From: CAYTRP01 sp964625145
GTDB taxonomy: Bacteria > Sumerlaeota > Sumerlaeia > SLMS01 > JAHLLQ01
Direction: 5' to 3'
Assembly: GCA_964625145.1 (NCBI GenBank)
Contig: CAZVAQ010000074.1
Span: 1 to 16,899, forward strand
Length of the DNA stretch: 16,899 nucleotides
Shown here: one piece after another, positions 7,463-14,641 of the stretch
How the letters are laid out: each line of letters begins with the position of its first letter
How positions within the stretch are numbered: the stretch's first letter is position 1
Made by a program: the position numbers and the translations under genes
The notes under the pieces: model-generated
Told to the model about the DNA's origin: nothing
Databases searched by the model: none
Seen by the model: the letters and a program-made list of their open reading frames with translations, nothing else

Positions 7463-8245
7463 TCACGTCTCGGGCAGAGTCTGGTCCGGCGGGTTATCTC
7501 GGGGGAGCAGTATTACTGTGGTGATGATCTCTCCGCGGCACTGGCCGTCGCGGCGATAGGAGGGGAGCGCATTCTGCCCCTCGAACGTGCACAGGGGGCT
7601 GGCGGTGATCTGATCCGTCGGCACACCGGCGCGGGCCGCCTGGGCGATGTTGGCCTCCAACAAACTCAGGTGACGACCCTGCACCATCGCCTGCCGCTCC
7701 GGGTAGCCTTGCACGAATTGGTCGCACAGTTGTGGCGAAACCTGATAGTGGCAAGCGCGAATGTGTGGTCCGACCCACAGATGAAGGTCCCGCGCCCGGC
7801 ATCCATCCGCCACCGCCCGATCCAGCAAGTGCCCCAGAATGCCGGCCAGCGTTCCTCGCCAGCCCGCATGCACCGCTCCGATCCACGGCTGCGCTGCACA
7901 GCTCACCACGATGGGCACGCAATCAGCCGTGCGCACCGCCAGCACGACTCCTGGCTCGCGGGTGATGAGGCCGTCACATGCCTCGAATTCGCATCGCCCT
8001 TCGGCGGGGAGCGCCGGGTCCCGGTCCGCATCGCGGATGGTGGTGCCATGGCATTGGCGCCCCAGGAACATGCGCGCGACTTGTGCCTCGGGCCCCAAGG
8101 CCGACGGCAGGCACCGGGCCAGCCAGATGTCGCGCTGGTGAACCTTCCTGTCGTAGACCAGTGTGCGGATCCGTGCACGGGCGGAGGTGCCGGCCGGAAG
8201 GAATTGGTCCTCCAAGGTTCGGGTGCCCGGATCGCCGGTCGTCAC
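7463..8245 (-). CDS. pgeF: Purine nucleoside phosphorylase PgeF (YfiH / LACC1 family, 'polyphenol oxidase')
   Basis: Family enzymes bind zinc, act as adenosine deaminase/purine nucleoside phosphorylase, and have been linked to peptidoglycan-stem editing in E. coli. The catalytic triad is visible: H66 in QCHGTT, C109 in RTADCVPIV and H126 in AVHAGWRGT, followed by GPHIRACHYQV and the C-terminal LPSYRRDG. The frame is open to 8521, but that part is not family-like. I place the start at GTG 8245, which gives 260 aa (normal is about 240-260) and has GGAAG 5 nt upstream; this start is a best guess and no ATG fits. The usual N-terminal TRxGGVS-like segment is not recognisable. It heads a leftward operon with the PilM-like gene. 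Confidence 0.92.
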   Translation of the reverse strand: MTTGDPGTRTLEDQFLPAGTSARARIRTLVYDRKVHQRDIWLARCLPSALGPEAQVARMFLGRQCHGTTIRDADRDPALPAEGRCEFEACDGLITREPGVVLAVRTADCVPIVVSCAAQPWIGAVHAGWRGTLAGILGHLLDRAVADGCRARDLHLWVGPHIRACHYQVSPQLCDQFVQGYPERQAMVQGRHLSLLEANIAQAARAGVPTDQITASPLCTFEGQNALPSYRRDGQCRGEIITTVILLPRDNPPDQTLPET

Positions 8246-8556
8246 TTGAGCTTCCAAGTTCTCTAATTTCAACGTTTCAGGTCTCGCATTCTCTGGCTTT
8301 CCAACTGGGATTCGATGCCGCGTCCCGCCACACCGACAATCCCAATCCGAAGGGGTTTTAACCGGGGAATGGGGCGCGGGTTTTGCCTCTGCCTCTGGGT
8401 GGCAGTGTGCGGAAACGCATTGCCACTTGGCCGGGGGTGCCGTTGAGTGGCCGCCAAACCTGCGGATCGAATGCGCGCTTGTGATTGTCCAATTGGCTGG
8501 AGGCCGCTGCGACCGCCCCACATGATTCCTTCTTCAAAGGACCCAGGAGTCCCATC
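8246..8556. other. Divergent intergenic region between pgeF and the TPR gene
   Basis: About 310 bp that should hold promoters for both directions. No gene is recognised. The part nearest pgeF (8246-8300) is a low-complexity, pyrimidine-rich stretch; the part nearest the TPR gene contains a well-formed hairpin (8399-8426). No convincing -35/-10 pair was chosen. Confidence 0.45.
8399..8426 (+). promoter_or_regulatory. Hairpin with GNRA-type loop upstream of the TPR gene
   Basis: The 28-nt segment can fold as GTGGCA paired with TGCCAC, a 2-nt GT bulge, then GTGCG paired with CGCAT (one G-U pair), closed by a GAAA tetraloop. It lies about 130 nt before the TPR start codon, so it could be part of that gene's 5' leader. 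There is no T-tract, so it is not a typical terminator. A regulatory role is inferred only. Confidence 0.35.
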
Positions 8557-10221
8557 ATGAAAACTCGCTTGATCCTTTCGTTGTTGGCGACGGGCTTGAT
8601 TGTCCCACCCGCTGTGGCAGACGAGATCGTCTTCCCCACCGGCGAGCGCCGCCAGGGTCGCATCGAATCCGTCGATGGTGCTCCCAATCGCATCGCCTTC
8701 ATCACCTCCTCCGGTCGCATCGAAATCCCGCGCGACCGGGTGCGCGAGATCGTCGAGCAGGACGACGCGACGGACTACGCGATCCTGGGCAACCAATACC
8801 TGACCGCCGGGAACCTGAACCGCGCGTTGGCGGAGTTCCAGCGCGCGCTGAGCTTCGATTCCCGCAATGCCGAGGCACGCGCCGGGATGGAGAAGGCGCA
8901 GGCGCGCCTGCGCGAGCAACAGGCAGAGGCACAACGCACGCAGCATCGCGAGAAGGACAGCAACATCCAGCAAGCCCGCGAGTTGATCGAGCAGGACCAG
9001 CACGCCGAAGCCGAGCGCATCCTGCAGCGTGTGCTGGACAGCAACCCCAGCCCGCAACAGCGCGAGGAAGCACAGCGCATCCAGGTTGAGTTGTACATGG
9101 ACTGGGCCGAACATCGCATGGACCGGCTGGACAATTCCGGCGCCGAGCGTTATTACCGCGAAGTGCTGCGCCTGGATCCGAACAACCGCCGTGCGTACGA
9201 TGGATTGTTGTTGGTGCTGAAGAATTCCAGCGACCCGCGCGACCGCCAGGAGGTCCTGCGCGCGGTCCAGAGCCAACTGAATGACCGGCCCAATGACCTG
9301 GAGCTCAACCGCCAGGCGGCAGACATCCTGTGGTCGCTCAACCGCCGCAACGAGGCGATTCCCTACTTCCTGAAGCTGAAGGATTGGTCGAGCTTCTACG
9401 CGCTGGGTTACAACGCGCGCCTGGAGTCGGCCATGAAGCGCCGCGCCCAGGACCTGGCGTTGGGCGGAGACATCGACGGCGCCATCGCGACCTACGAGCA
9501 ACTTGTCGACGTCCTGCCGGAGACCGATCCCACCCCGCTGTTCCACCTGCGCTACGAGCAAAAGGTGCGCGCGCTGCCGGCGGATGATTACGATGCCCGC
9601 GCGGCACTGCTTCGCGACCTGGAGGCACAGGGTCTTGGGACGCTGGCATTGAGCGAGGCGAACGCGATCCTGGATGAGGCGCCGGACAATGCCACGGCGT
9701 TGCAGTTTGTGCGCACGCGCGCGGAGCAATCCCTGGCGGAAGCCACCGAGGCATTCCAGACGGGACAGTTCGTCCTGGCGCGTCGCTCCGCGCAACTGTT
9801 CGCCAACGATCCCGTCAACCAACGTTTTCCGGACCTGGTGCAGGCCGCTTCGGACCTGATGGCTCGCTCGCAGATCGAGGCAGAGCGGCAGGCCAAGCAG
9901 GCCCGCGAACAGGCGCGCCAGATCGCAGCGCTGGGTGACCAGTACCTGGCCGAGGCGCGTCGCAACCACGACCAGTTGCGCTCGGCGGACATCAACCAAC
10001 GCACGACCGGCATCAGCTACCGCCAGGAAACGGTCAAGAACGCCCGCCGCGCCATCGACGCCTATCGCGCGGCGTTGGAGATCGATCCGACACTCGGGCA
10101 GCTTGTCGGTGGCGAGGACCTGAACAGCAAGATCGCCGACGCGCAGCAGCTCTACAATGTGATGACGCAGCCGACGATCCGTCTGCCGCAACTGCCGCGA
10201 CGCCCCGCGCGCCGGCGCTGA
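8557..10221 (+). CDS. Exported TPR-repeat protein
   Basis: 554-aa protein with a clear signal peptide (MKTRLILSLLATGLIVPP, cleavage after AVA at about residue 21), so probably periplasmic. Residues 22-68 form a small beta domain (IVFPTGERRQGRIESVDG then RIEIPRDRVREIVEQ). TPR-type helical repeats follow from about 73 (ILGNQYLTAGNLNRALAEF), and there are charged, coiled-coil-like stretches rich in Q, E and R near 112-150 and in the C-terminal third. The tail is basic and proline-rich. TPR proteins are scaffolds; no enzymatic domain is seen. The start is fixed by AGGAG at 8545-8549, 7 nt before the ATG, and by the signal peptide. A strong hairpin terminator follows. Confidence 0.88.
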   Translation: MKTRLILSLLATGLIVPPAVADEIVFPTGERRQGRIESVDGAPNRIAFITSSGRIEIPRDRVREIVEQDDATDYAILGNQYLTAGNLNRALAEFQRALSFDSRNAEARAGMEKAQARLREQQAEAQRTQHREKDSNIQQARELIEQDQHAEAERILQRVLDSNPSPQQREEAQRIQVELYMDWAEHRMDRLDNSGAERYYREVLRLDPNNRRAYDGLLLVLKNSSDPRDRQEVLRAVQSQLNDRPNDLELNRQAADILWSLNRRNEAIPYFLKLKDWSSFYALGYNARLESAMKRRAQDLALGGDIDGAIATYEQLVDVLPETDPTPLFHLRYEQKVRALPADDYDARAALLRDLEAQGLGTLALSEANAILDEAPDNATALQFVRTRAEQSLAEATEAFQTGQFVLARRSAQLFANDPVNQRFPDLVQAASDLMARSQIEAERQAKQAREQARQIAALGDQYLAEARRNHDQLRSADINQRTTGISYRQETVKNARRAIDAYRAALEIDPTLGQLVGGEDLNSKIADAQQLYNVMTQPTIRLPQLPRRPARRR

Positions 10222-10249
10222 GGCGGATGGCAAACACGATGGACCCAAG

Positions 10250-10278
10250 AACCCCCGGCGGATGTTTCGCCGGGGGTT
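10250..10278 (+). terminator. Hairpin terminator after the TPR gene
   Basis: AACCCCCGGCG (10250-10260) pairs fully with CGCCGGGGGTT (10268-10278) around a 7-nt loop, 28 bp after the TPR stop. The trailing T-tract is short (TTTGATACTT), so it may be only partly rho-independent. Being symmetrical, it may also end leftward transcription of the phage-like operon. Confidence 0.85.
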
Positions 10279-10295
10279 TGATACTTGATGAAGGG

Positions 10296-10331
10296 GTGGA
10301 CGAGGTGGACAGTGTGGACGGAGTGGAGGGG
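10296..10331. repeat. 9-nt periodic repeat, left side of the head module
   Basis: Four units in exact 9-nt period: GTGGACGAG is the second-type unit after GTGGACGAG-like 10296-10304, followed by GTGGACAGT (10305-10313), GTGGACGGA (10314-10322) and GTGGAGGGG (10323-10331). A similar 9-nt tract lies at 16299-16325 on the other side of the phage-like genes. Confidence 0.7.
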
Positions 10332-10361
10332 GATGAAGGACGGTGGTGGTTGGTGAGAGGG

Positions 10362-11375
10362 TTATTCGTCTTCTTGGGTGCTCGACATGGTGAAGCTGGC
10401 GGCGCCCCAATTGTCGCCGAGGGAAATCCATTCGGGGGGCGTTGACAGTTCCGCATCGAACGGACGCCGCCATTCATCGATGAAGAGCAGGGGACCGGGG
10501 GCCAAGGCGATGAGGCTTTCCGCGATGTCGCGCGCCGCGATCAGTGGCAGTGGCGCGAATCGCAGTGGCCGTTGCCACACACCGGCCGCGCCGAGACGCG
10601 CGGAGTAGGTGCTGGTGGCGGGGAGTTCTGCATCCGATGAGCGACGCGACGCGGGGCCCGATGCAGCAGGTGACGGGACGGTTGGAAGATGCACCGCGTC
10701 CGTGACGCGATAGACCGCGGAGCCGGCGGCGTGGGTTGTGCCGGGAGCGAACTGGCATTCGACGGTAAGCGATGCCACATCCACGACGCGGCCCAGGCCC
10801 ACGCGAGGAGAACCGCCACTTGCTTCCAGCACGATAACTTCGCCAAAGGAAGGAACCGTGGCGCCGATGGCGAGCTCACCGGTGAGCGAATCGGAAATCC
10901 AGGCGGACTCCAACGTGCCCAGCAATTCCAGGCCGCTGCCGACGACCGGCGGGGCGAGCGCGGGATCGGCGAGGTATTCGAGCAACTCCATCTCCCACGC
11001 GTTCAGGATGGATGCGGTCGAGAGAAGTCGCTCACGAAAGACGAGCGCGGTGACTCCGTCGGCATGCAGGGCGGATGGAAGAGTCGTGCGGATCGATCCG
11101 GCGGAATCGAGCAATCGCTCGCGGCGGCTGGCTGGTGATTGCAGCTCGCCGTCGACAATGGTGATGTGCCAGCGCCGGACGGGTCCGCCATGACCATTGC
11201 CCGCGTTGGTGCCGTCCATCGCGACGGGGCCGAAGAGAATTGCCGGAGTGCGCAACGGTTCGACGCGGCGCGCCTCCGCAATGCCACCGGGGAGCATCAT
11301 GACGAAGTGATCCGGCAGGATCGTGCGCAGGGCGGCCTCGATGACCGCGGCGCTGTTGGACCAATTGGCAGGCAT
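10362..11375 (-). CDS. Phage-module protein of unknown function, last gene
   Basis: 337-aa protein that I do not recognise with certainty. It begins 23 bp after the gp36-like gene and has AGGAG 7 nt before its ATG, so it belongs to the operon. In Mu-like gene order, gp37-type (DUF1834) connector/tail proteins follow gp36, and the N-terminal part (VIEAALRTILPDHFVMMLPGG, then TPAILFGPVAMDG) could be a diverged member. The C-terminal half looks beta-rich, with a segment VVDVASLTVECQFAPGTT, an ASGPASRRSS linker and an acidic end (STQEDE). It is about twice the size expected for gp37, so a fusion is possible. No transmembrane segment is seen. Confidence 0.6.
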   Translation of the reverse strand: MPANWSNSAAVIEAALRTILPDHFVMMLPGGIAEARRVEPLRTPAILFGPVAMDGTNAGNGHGGPVRRWHITIVDGELQSPASRRERLLDSAGSIRTTLPSALHADGVTALVFRERLLSTASILNAWEMELLEYLADPALAPPVVGSGLELLGTLESAWISDSLTGELAIGATVPSFGEVIVLEASGGSPRVGLGRVVDVASLTVECQFAPGTTHAAGSAVYRVTDAVHLPTVPSPAASGPASRRSSDAELPATSTYSARLGAAGVWQRPLRFAPLPLIAARDIAESLIALAPGPLLFIDEWRRPFDAELSTPPEWISLGDNWGAASFTMSSTQEDE

Positions 11376-11398
11376 GATGGTGCTCCTGTCGGGAGGTG

Positions 11399-11812
11399 TC
11401 AGAGGGTGATCTTGCCGGCGGTGTGGACGCGCTGGTCCGGCTGCACGGTGCTGGCGATGCGCCGGGCGGGCGTTGGTGCGCCTTCGACCGGGCGCTCGCC
11501 ACGGGCAACCTCGGCGAGCAACAAGCGCGCGCGGTGCGATCGATCGCGCCAGGGACCCGGCAATGTTTCACGGCGCCGCTCGTAGAGCCGCTCGATGGAG
11601 AGGGTACGCACGATGTCCATCAACATCGGTGGCAGAGGCGCGTCCTGCGGGACTTGCACGACACCGGCGACGGCGCGACGGACTTCGCGCGTTGCAGAGG
11701 CGATGGCTTCCTCCAACACGCCGCTGTCGGGCGTGCCGTCGTTGTCGTCATCGCACAAGGCGAGAAGGGTTTCGGGGGAGAGAAGGGTGTGGAGACCGAG
11801 CAGGTCGGGCAT
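11399..11812 (-). CDS. Mu gp36-like head-tail connector family protein (DUF1320)
   Basis: 137 aa, normal for the family. The signature LHTLLSPETLLALCDDDNDG-type start, an acidic turn followed by a helix (VLEEAIASATREVRRAVAG), the LPPMLMDIVRTLSIERLYERR helix and a final LLLAEVARGE segment match the layout of DUF1320/gp36 proteins found downstream of Mu-like capsid genes. The start at 11812 follows the family length. The frame stays open to 11902 only through repeat-derived sequence. Unlike its operon neighbours it has no good Shine-Dalgarno sequence; the bases upstream on the coding strand are pyrimidine-rich heptads, so translation may be coupled or weak. It is separated from the capsid gene by 148 bp. 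Confidence 0.75.
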   Translation of the reverse strand: MPDLLGLHTLLSPETLLALCDDDNDGTPDSGVLEEAIASATREVRRAVAGVVQVPQDAPLPPMLMDIVRTLSIERLYERRRETLPGPWRDRSHRARLLLAEVARGERPVEGAPTPARRIASTVQPDQRVHTAGKITL

Positions 11813-11828
11813 GGAAGGAGCCTTTGAA

Positions 11829-11856
11829 GGATAAAGGATAAAGGATGAAGGATAAA
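11829..11856 (+). repeat. Heptad tract GGATAAA/GGATGAA
   Basis: Four exact 7-nt units: GGATAAA, GGATAAA, GGATGAA, GGATAAA. It lies immediately upstream of the gp36-like start codon, where a ribosome-binding site would be expected. Confidence 0.85.
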
Positions 11857-11871
11857 GAGAAGATGGTGGAT

Positions 11872-11905
11872 GGAGTGGCGCATGGGGGCTGGGCATGGCC
11901 ACTCC
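11872..11905. other. Inverted repeat between capsid and gp36-like genes
   Basis: GGAGTGGC (11872-11879) and GCCACTCC (11898-11905) form a perfect 8-bp stem with an 18-nt loop. There is no T-tract in either direction. It may attenuate or process the head-module transcript after the capsid gene, or be chance. Confidence 0.35.
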
Positions 11906-11925
11906 GATGATTTGTGCTCAGAACA

Positions 11926-11953
11926 ACGAGGAACGAGGAACCAGGAACGAGGA
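11926..11953 (+). repeat. Second heptad tract, ACGAGGA family
   Basis: Four 7-nt units: ACGAGGA, ACGAGGA, ACCAGGA, ACGAGGA. It has the same period as the GGATAAA tract in the same gap but a different sequence. It ends 7 bp before the stop codon of the capsid gene. Confidence 0.8.
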
Positions 11954-11960
11954 ACTGTCG

Positions 11961-12902
11961 TTACGACACGGCGTTGCGGAAGAGGAAGCCGGCGGCGGGG
12001 GCGACGAGCTTCTGGTCGTAGTACTTCTGCACGCGCACCATGGTGGCCTTGCGGCGCTCCTCGCGCCAGGTCGTCACCGCGTGGCCGCGGAGGCTTCCCT
12101 GTGCCTGGGACCAGACGAAGCTGAGAACCGGCGCCAGTGTCTTCAGGCCCGCGCGTTGCGGCACATGCAGGAGCAGCGCGTCCTTGCCCCAGATGCTTTC
12201 CAACACCGGCGCGGCGCCGATGGAGGAGGTGTTGCGCGTGGCGCGCGGGACGAGAACCTCGTCGACGTCGAACAACTCGGCCAACTCGCCGGGACCGGGG
12301 AGGCCGAGCCGCGTGTACTTCACGCGTTCGACGATCTGCGGATTGTGGCGCACTGCCGTGTACACGTCGTGCGGCAGGACGAGAATGTTTGGCCGCAGGC
12401 CGATGGCGCCAACGATGGTGCCGCGGGCCGTCTCGATGTCGGCGGCAGGGTCCACGTCCTCGTGGTCCCACTGCTCGGTGGTGAGCGTGAACTCGGTGTT
12501 GGGGAGCGACGCGGGATTGCGCAGGAGATTGGCGAGGGCGATCTCCTGGTTGAGGAGGATGCGGTCGCTGAGGAACTCGACACGCTCGACCTCCGGGCGC
12601 AGCGGCGCGTCGGCGTTGTCGCGCTCCTCGTCCGGGATGGCGGATTCCAACGCGTGGTCATCGCAGAAGTAGGAATCGGTGCTGAGGTCAAAGTCGACCT
12701 CGTGCGCTTCCGCGCCGGGTGCGCGTTGGTCATCGGTCGGGCGAAGGGCATCGCGCGTCGGATCGTAGATGAAGTAGCGGTTGGATTGGCGGCGGACCAT
12801 CACCTCCGGCGCAACACGCGCGGCGATGAAGCCGGGATTGCGATAGGCGATGGAGACGTTTGCAAGGGCGACGTCGGAGTGGACTTGAGACACGGAAGGC
12901 AT
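11961..12902 (-). CDS. Major capsid protein (HK97-fold type, Mu-like module)
   Basis: 313 aa, typical for a phage major head subunit. Its position directly after the cement gene and before the gp36-like gene is that of the capsid gene. Features typical of such coat proteins: an N-terminal region with IAYRNPGFIAARVAPEV, an early beta hairpin (RYFIYDPTRDALRP), a long acidic helical part (VERVEFLSDRILLNQEIALA), the domain centred on PNILVLPHDVYTAVRHNPQI and ELFDVDEVLVPRA, and a C-terminal basic beta segment (REERRKATMVRVQKYYDQK). Start ATG 12902 has AGGAG 6 nt upstream. The frame is intact. Fold assignment is by pattern and context, not by a database match. Confidence 0.77.
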   Translation of the reverse strand: MPSVSQVHSDVALANVSIAYRNPGFIAARVAPEVMVRRQSNRYFIYDPTRDALRPTDDQRAPGAEAHEVDFDLSTDSYFCDDHALESAIPDEERDNADAPLRPEVERVEFLSDRILLNQEIALANLLRNPASLPNTEFTLTTEQWDHEDVDPAADIETARGTIVGAIGLRPNILVLPHDVYTAVRHNPQIVERVKYTRLGLPGPGELAELFDVDEVLVPRATRNTSSIGAAPVLESIWGKDALLLHVPQRAGLKTLAPVLSFVWSQAQGSLRGHAVTTWREERRKATMVRVQKYYDQKLVAPAAGFLFRNAVS

Positions 12903-12998
12903 GGGAGCTCCTGGGGATTCAAAATTAAAAAAGCAAAAGTCAAGAATCAGGATTCAGAACTGGTGGATTTCGGACAAGGCTCCGGGATGAAGCATTTC

Positions 12999-13012
12999 TT
13001 CAGCCTTCATCC
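12999..13012 (-). repeat. Short heptad tract at the end of the cement gene
   Basis: TTCAGCC and TTCATCC on the plus strand (GGATGAA, GGCTGAA on the coding strand). The TGA stop codon of the cement gene lies inside the GGATGAA unit. Confidence 0.6.
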
Positions 13013-13690
13013 TTGTATCAGCATCGCATTGATGACGTCGCCTTCGGAGCTGGCGTCTTCCTGGGCGATGGCAAAGGCGTTGATGCTTTGGAAGTTCAGC
13101 GAGAAGGAAGCAGTGACGCTGCCGGGTGAGCCGGATCCTGTCTCGCCAAGCAGCGTGACGCGGACGATCTGGCTGGCGATGGCGTGGGCATTGACGGCGG
13201 CGGCGATCTCCGCAGCGGTGGACACCGGATCGCCGGAGCCATCAGTCTCGACGTCAACGCGAACCAGGCTGGATGTGACCGTGATACTCAGGGGAGTGTT
13301 GGAGCCGGAAACGGCGATCTGGATGGCGCTGGCGTGTCCGCCAAAGGATGGACGGCGCAGGCGCCACCGCAGGCCGGCCTCGCCAGCGCCGGTGGTGACC
13401 GAGGGACACGGCGCGCTTTGCGCGCGGCCTTGGTTGTCGGCAACCGTCAGGAAGTCACCGCGCACGACCGGGCCGGTCACTTCGACCGGTGCGATGCCCA
13501 AGCGCCGCACGGCGATGGATTTGCCGGCGCGTGTCTGGCTGTGCACGGTGATGCCCAGGACACCAAATGCGTTTGCCGCCGGCGGGTATTTGCAACCGCC
13601 CGCGTTGTCGCCAAAGATCACAACGCGACGGCGTTCGATGCCATTGGATTCCTCGACTCGAAAAGCTTGATCAAGAACGTAGTTGGACAT
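13007..13690 (-). CDS. Capsid cement / head decoration-like protein
   Basis: 227 aa. The first 90 residues have the alternating beta pattern of DUF2190/cement proteins: FRVEESNGIERRRVVIFGD, FGVLGITVHSQTRAGKSIAV, then VEVTGPVVRGDFLTVADNQG. In many phages such proteins lie next to the major capsid gene and stabilise the mature shell. The remaining 130 residues are a second beta-rich part (QIAVSGSNTPLSITVTSSLV followed by a TAAEIAAAVNAHAIAS helix). That helix and the flanking repeats resemble the bacteriophage-structural motif that evaluates to VxVxxxTD...TAAEVAAAI, so a two-domain decoration protein is likely. Start ATG 13690 has GGAG 6 nt upstream. The stop codon is supplied by a GGATGAA repeat unit, so the original C-terminus may have been slightly different. 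Confidence 0.62.
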   Translation of the reverse strand: MSNYVLDQAFRVEESNGIERRRVVIFGDNAGGCKYPPAANAFGVLGITVHSQTRAGKSIAVRRLGIAPVEVTGPVVRGDFLTVADNQGRAQSAPCPSVTTGAGEAGLRWRLRRPSFGGHASAIQIAVSGSNTPLSITVTSSLVRVDVETDGSGDPVSTAAEIAAAVNAHAIASQIVRVTLLGETGSGSPGSVTASFSLNFQSINAFAIAQEDASSEGDVINAMLIQG

Positions 13691-13703
13691 AAGGGGCTCC
13701 GAA

Positions 13704-13717
13704 GGATGAAGGATGAA
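13704..13717 (+). repeat. Two GGATGAA heptads
   Basis: GGATGAA twice in tandem, followed by the AT-rich TTATGAATAATC, between the protease stop codon and the cement gene. Confidence 0.65.
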
Positions 13718-13753
13718 TTATGAATAATCAGCACCGAATGGTTGGTTTCCGGA

Positions 13754-14560
13754 TTATGCCGAAGTATGTAGGAGTGCTTCGGCGTAGGTGTGGGCGGGGT
13801 GGGTGGCGAGGAAGGCGAGGGCGCGGTGGTGGCGTTGGAGGGATTCGGGTGATGGATCGCCGACGAAGCAGTGGAGGTTGTCTTCGCATTCGGAGGCCGG
13901 AATCATCTCGGCGGGGCCAAAGGCAACCGGCGGCGGCTCTTCAGAGAGGATGGTGAAGAGTGCTTCACTGTGATCGCCGGGTCCGAGGGCGGTGAAGACA
14001 GCGAGTAGGCCGCTTTCCTGCCAGGAGGGACGCCAACGGCGGGATCGCATCAGTCGTTCGCGCATGCTTTCCGCAAAGTTGTTTGCGGAATCGGTGTCGT
14101 GCGTTGTTTTGGGTTCGTGGTCTTCCGTGAAGGTGATGGTGTCGGGCGAAGTCTCCATGAAGATGGGATCGGCGAGGCCCTTTACCTCCGGCGCCGCGGC
14201 GCCGAGGAACGAGACCGCCTTGAGGTATGGACGACGCGTCTCGCGGTGGTGACGGTACAGTTCGACGCTGCGCTTGCGATAGGCGCCGGTGGCGAGCAGT
14301 TCGCGCAGGCGAGGCGAGAGTCCGGTCAGCGTTGCCACCAGGCGATCGCCCACGCGGCGGATTCGCGCGACCCAACCGTCGGCCGGGCCGTCCTGGCGAT
14401 GATCGAGCGTGACGGGCGCTTCATGGCGTTGCGGCGAATAATCGTTGGCGATGACATCAAGGTCATCCTCGCCATAGCGTCCGCGCGGGCCGTAATCGCC
14501 GGCGCGAAATACTTCGACGTCCAACACCTCCGGTGGGGATGGGGTTTGCTGTTGTGGCAT
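13754..14560 (-). CDS. Prohead protease/scaffold, Mu gpI-like
   Basis: 268 aa. It cleaves scaffold and capsid proteins during head maturation in phages of this type. Residues 1-130 form the protease: GRYGEDDLDVIANDY at 28-41, histidine H54 in VTLDH, serine S98 in KRSVELY, and a following KAVSFLGAAAPEVKGL segment (from 114). This is the His/Ser layout of HK97/herpes-type prohead proteases. The C-terminal part (about 130-268) is helical and charged and may be the scaffold portion, as in Mu where a scaffold is made from the same gene. The start at 14560 has AAGGAG 8 nt upstream; an ATG at 14614 has no support. The key residues are kept, so the enzyme looks functional. Confidence 0.82.
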   Translation of the reverse strand: MPQQQTPSPPEVLDVEVFRAGDYGPRGRYGEDDLDVIANDYSPQRHEAPVTLDHRQDGPADGWVARIRRVGDRLVATLTGLSPRLRELLATGAYRKRSVELYRHHRETRRPYLKAVSFLGAAAPEVKGLADPIFMETSPDTITFTEDHEPKTTHDTDSANNFAESMRERLMRSRRWRPSWQESGLLAVFTALGPGDHSEALFTILSEEPPPVAFGPAEMIPASECEDNLHCFVGDPSPESLQRHHRALAFLATHPAHTYAEALLHTSA

Positions 14561-14641
14561 GGTGGGGCTCCTTTTTGGGGATTGTGGTCTTGGGGGGAAA
14601 ACACGGACGAACACGACAGTCTGATTTCCAGTTCCTGATTC

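Noticed and set aside
7463..8245. True multicopper laccase
   Set aside because: The motifs are those of the YfiH/PgeF family, which lacks multicopper oxidase copper-binding motifs; 'polyphenol oxidase' is an older label.
8269..10473. 734-aa open frame on the minus strand opposite the TPR gene
   Set aside because: It is the complement of a well-supported gene with signal peptide, ribosome-binding site and terminator. Its composition is low-complexity and it crosses the terminator.
11961..12902. Encapsulin instead of a phage capsid protein
   Set aside because: Portal, protease, cement and gp36-like genes surround it, and no cargo-enzyme gene is next to it.
11895..13670. 591-aa open frame on the plus strand across the capsid and cement genes
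   Set aside because: It is antisense to two recognisable phage genes and spans their intergenic repeats; a shadow of GC-rich codon use.
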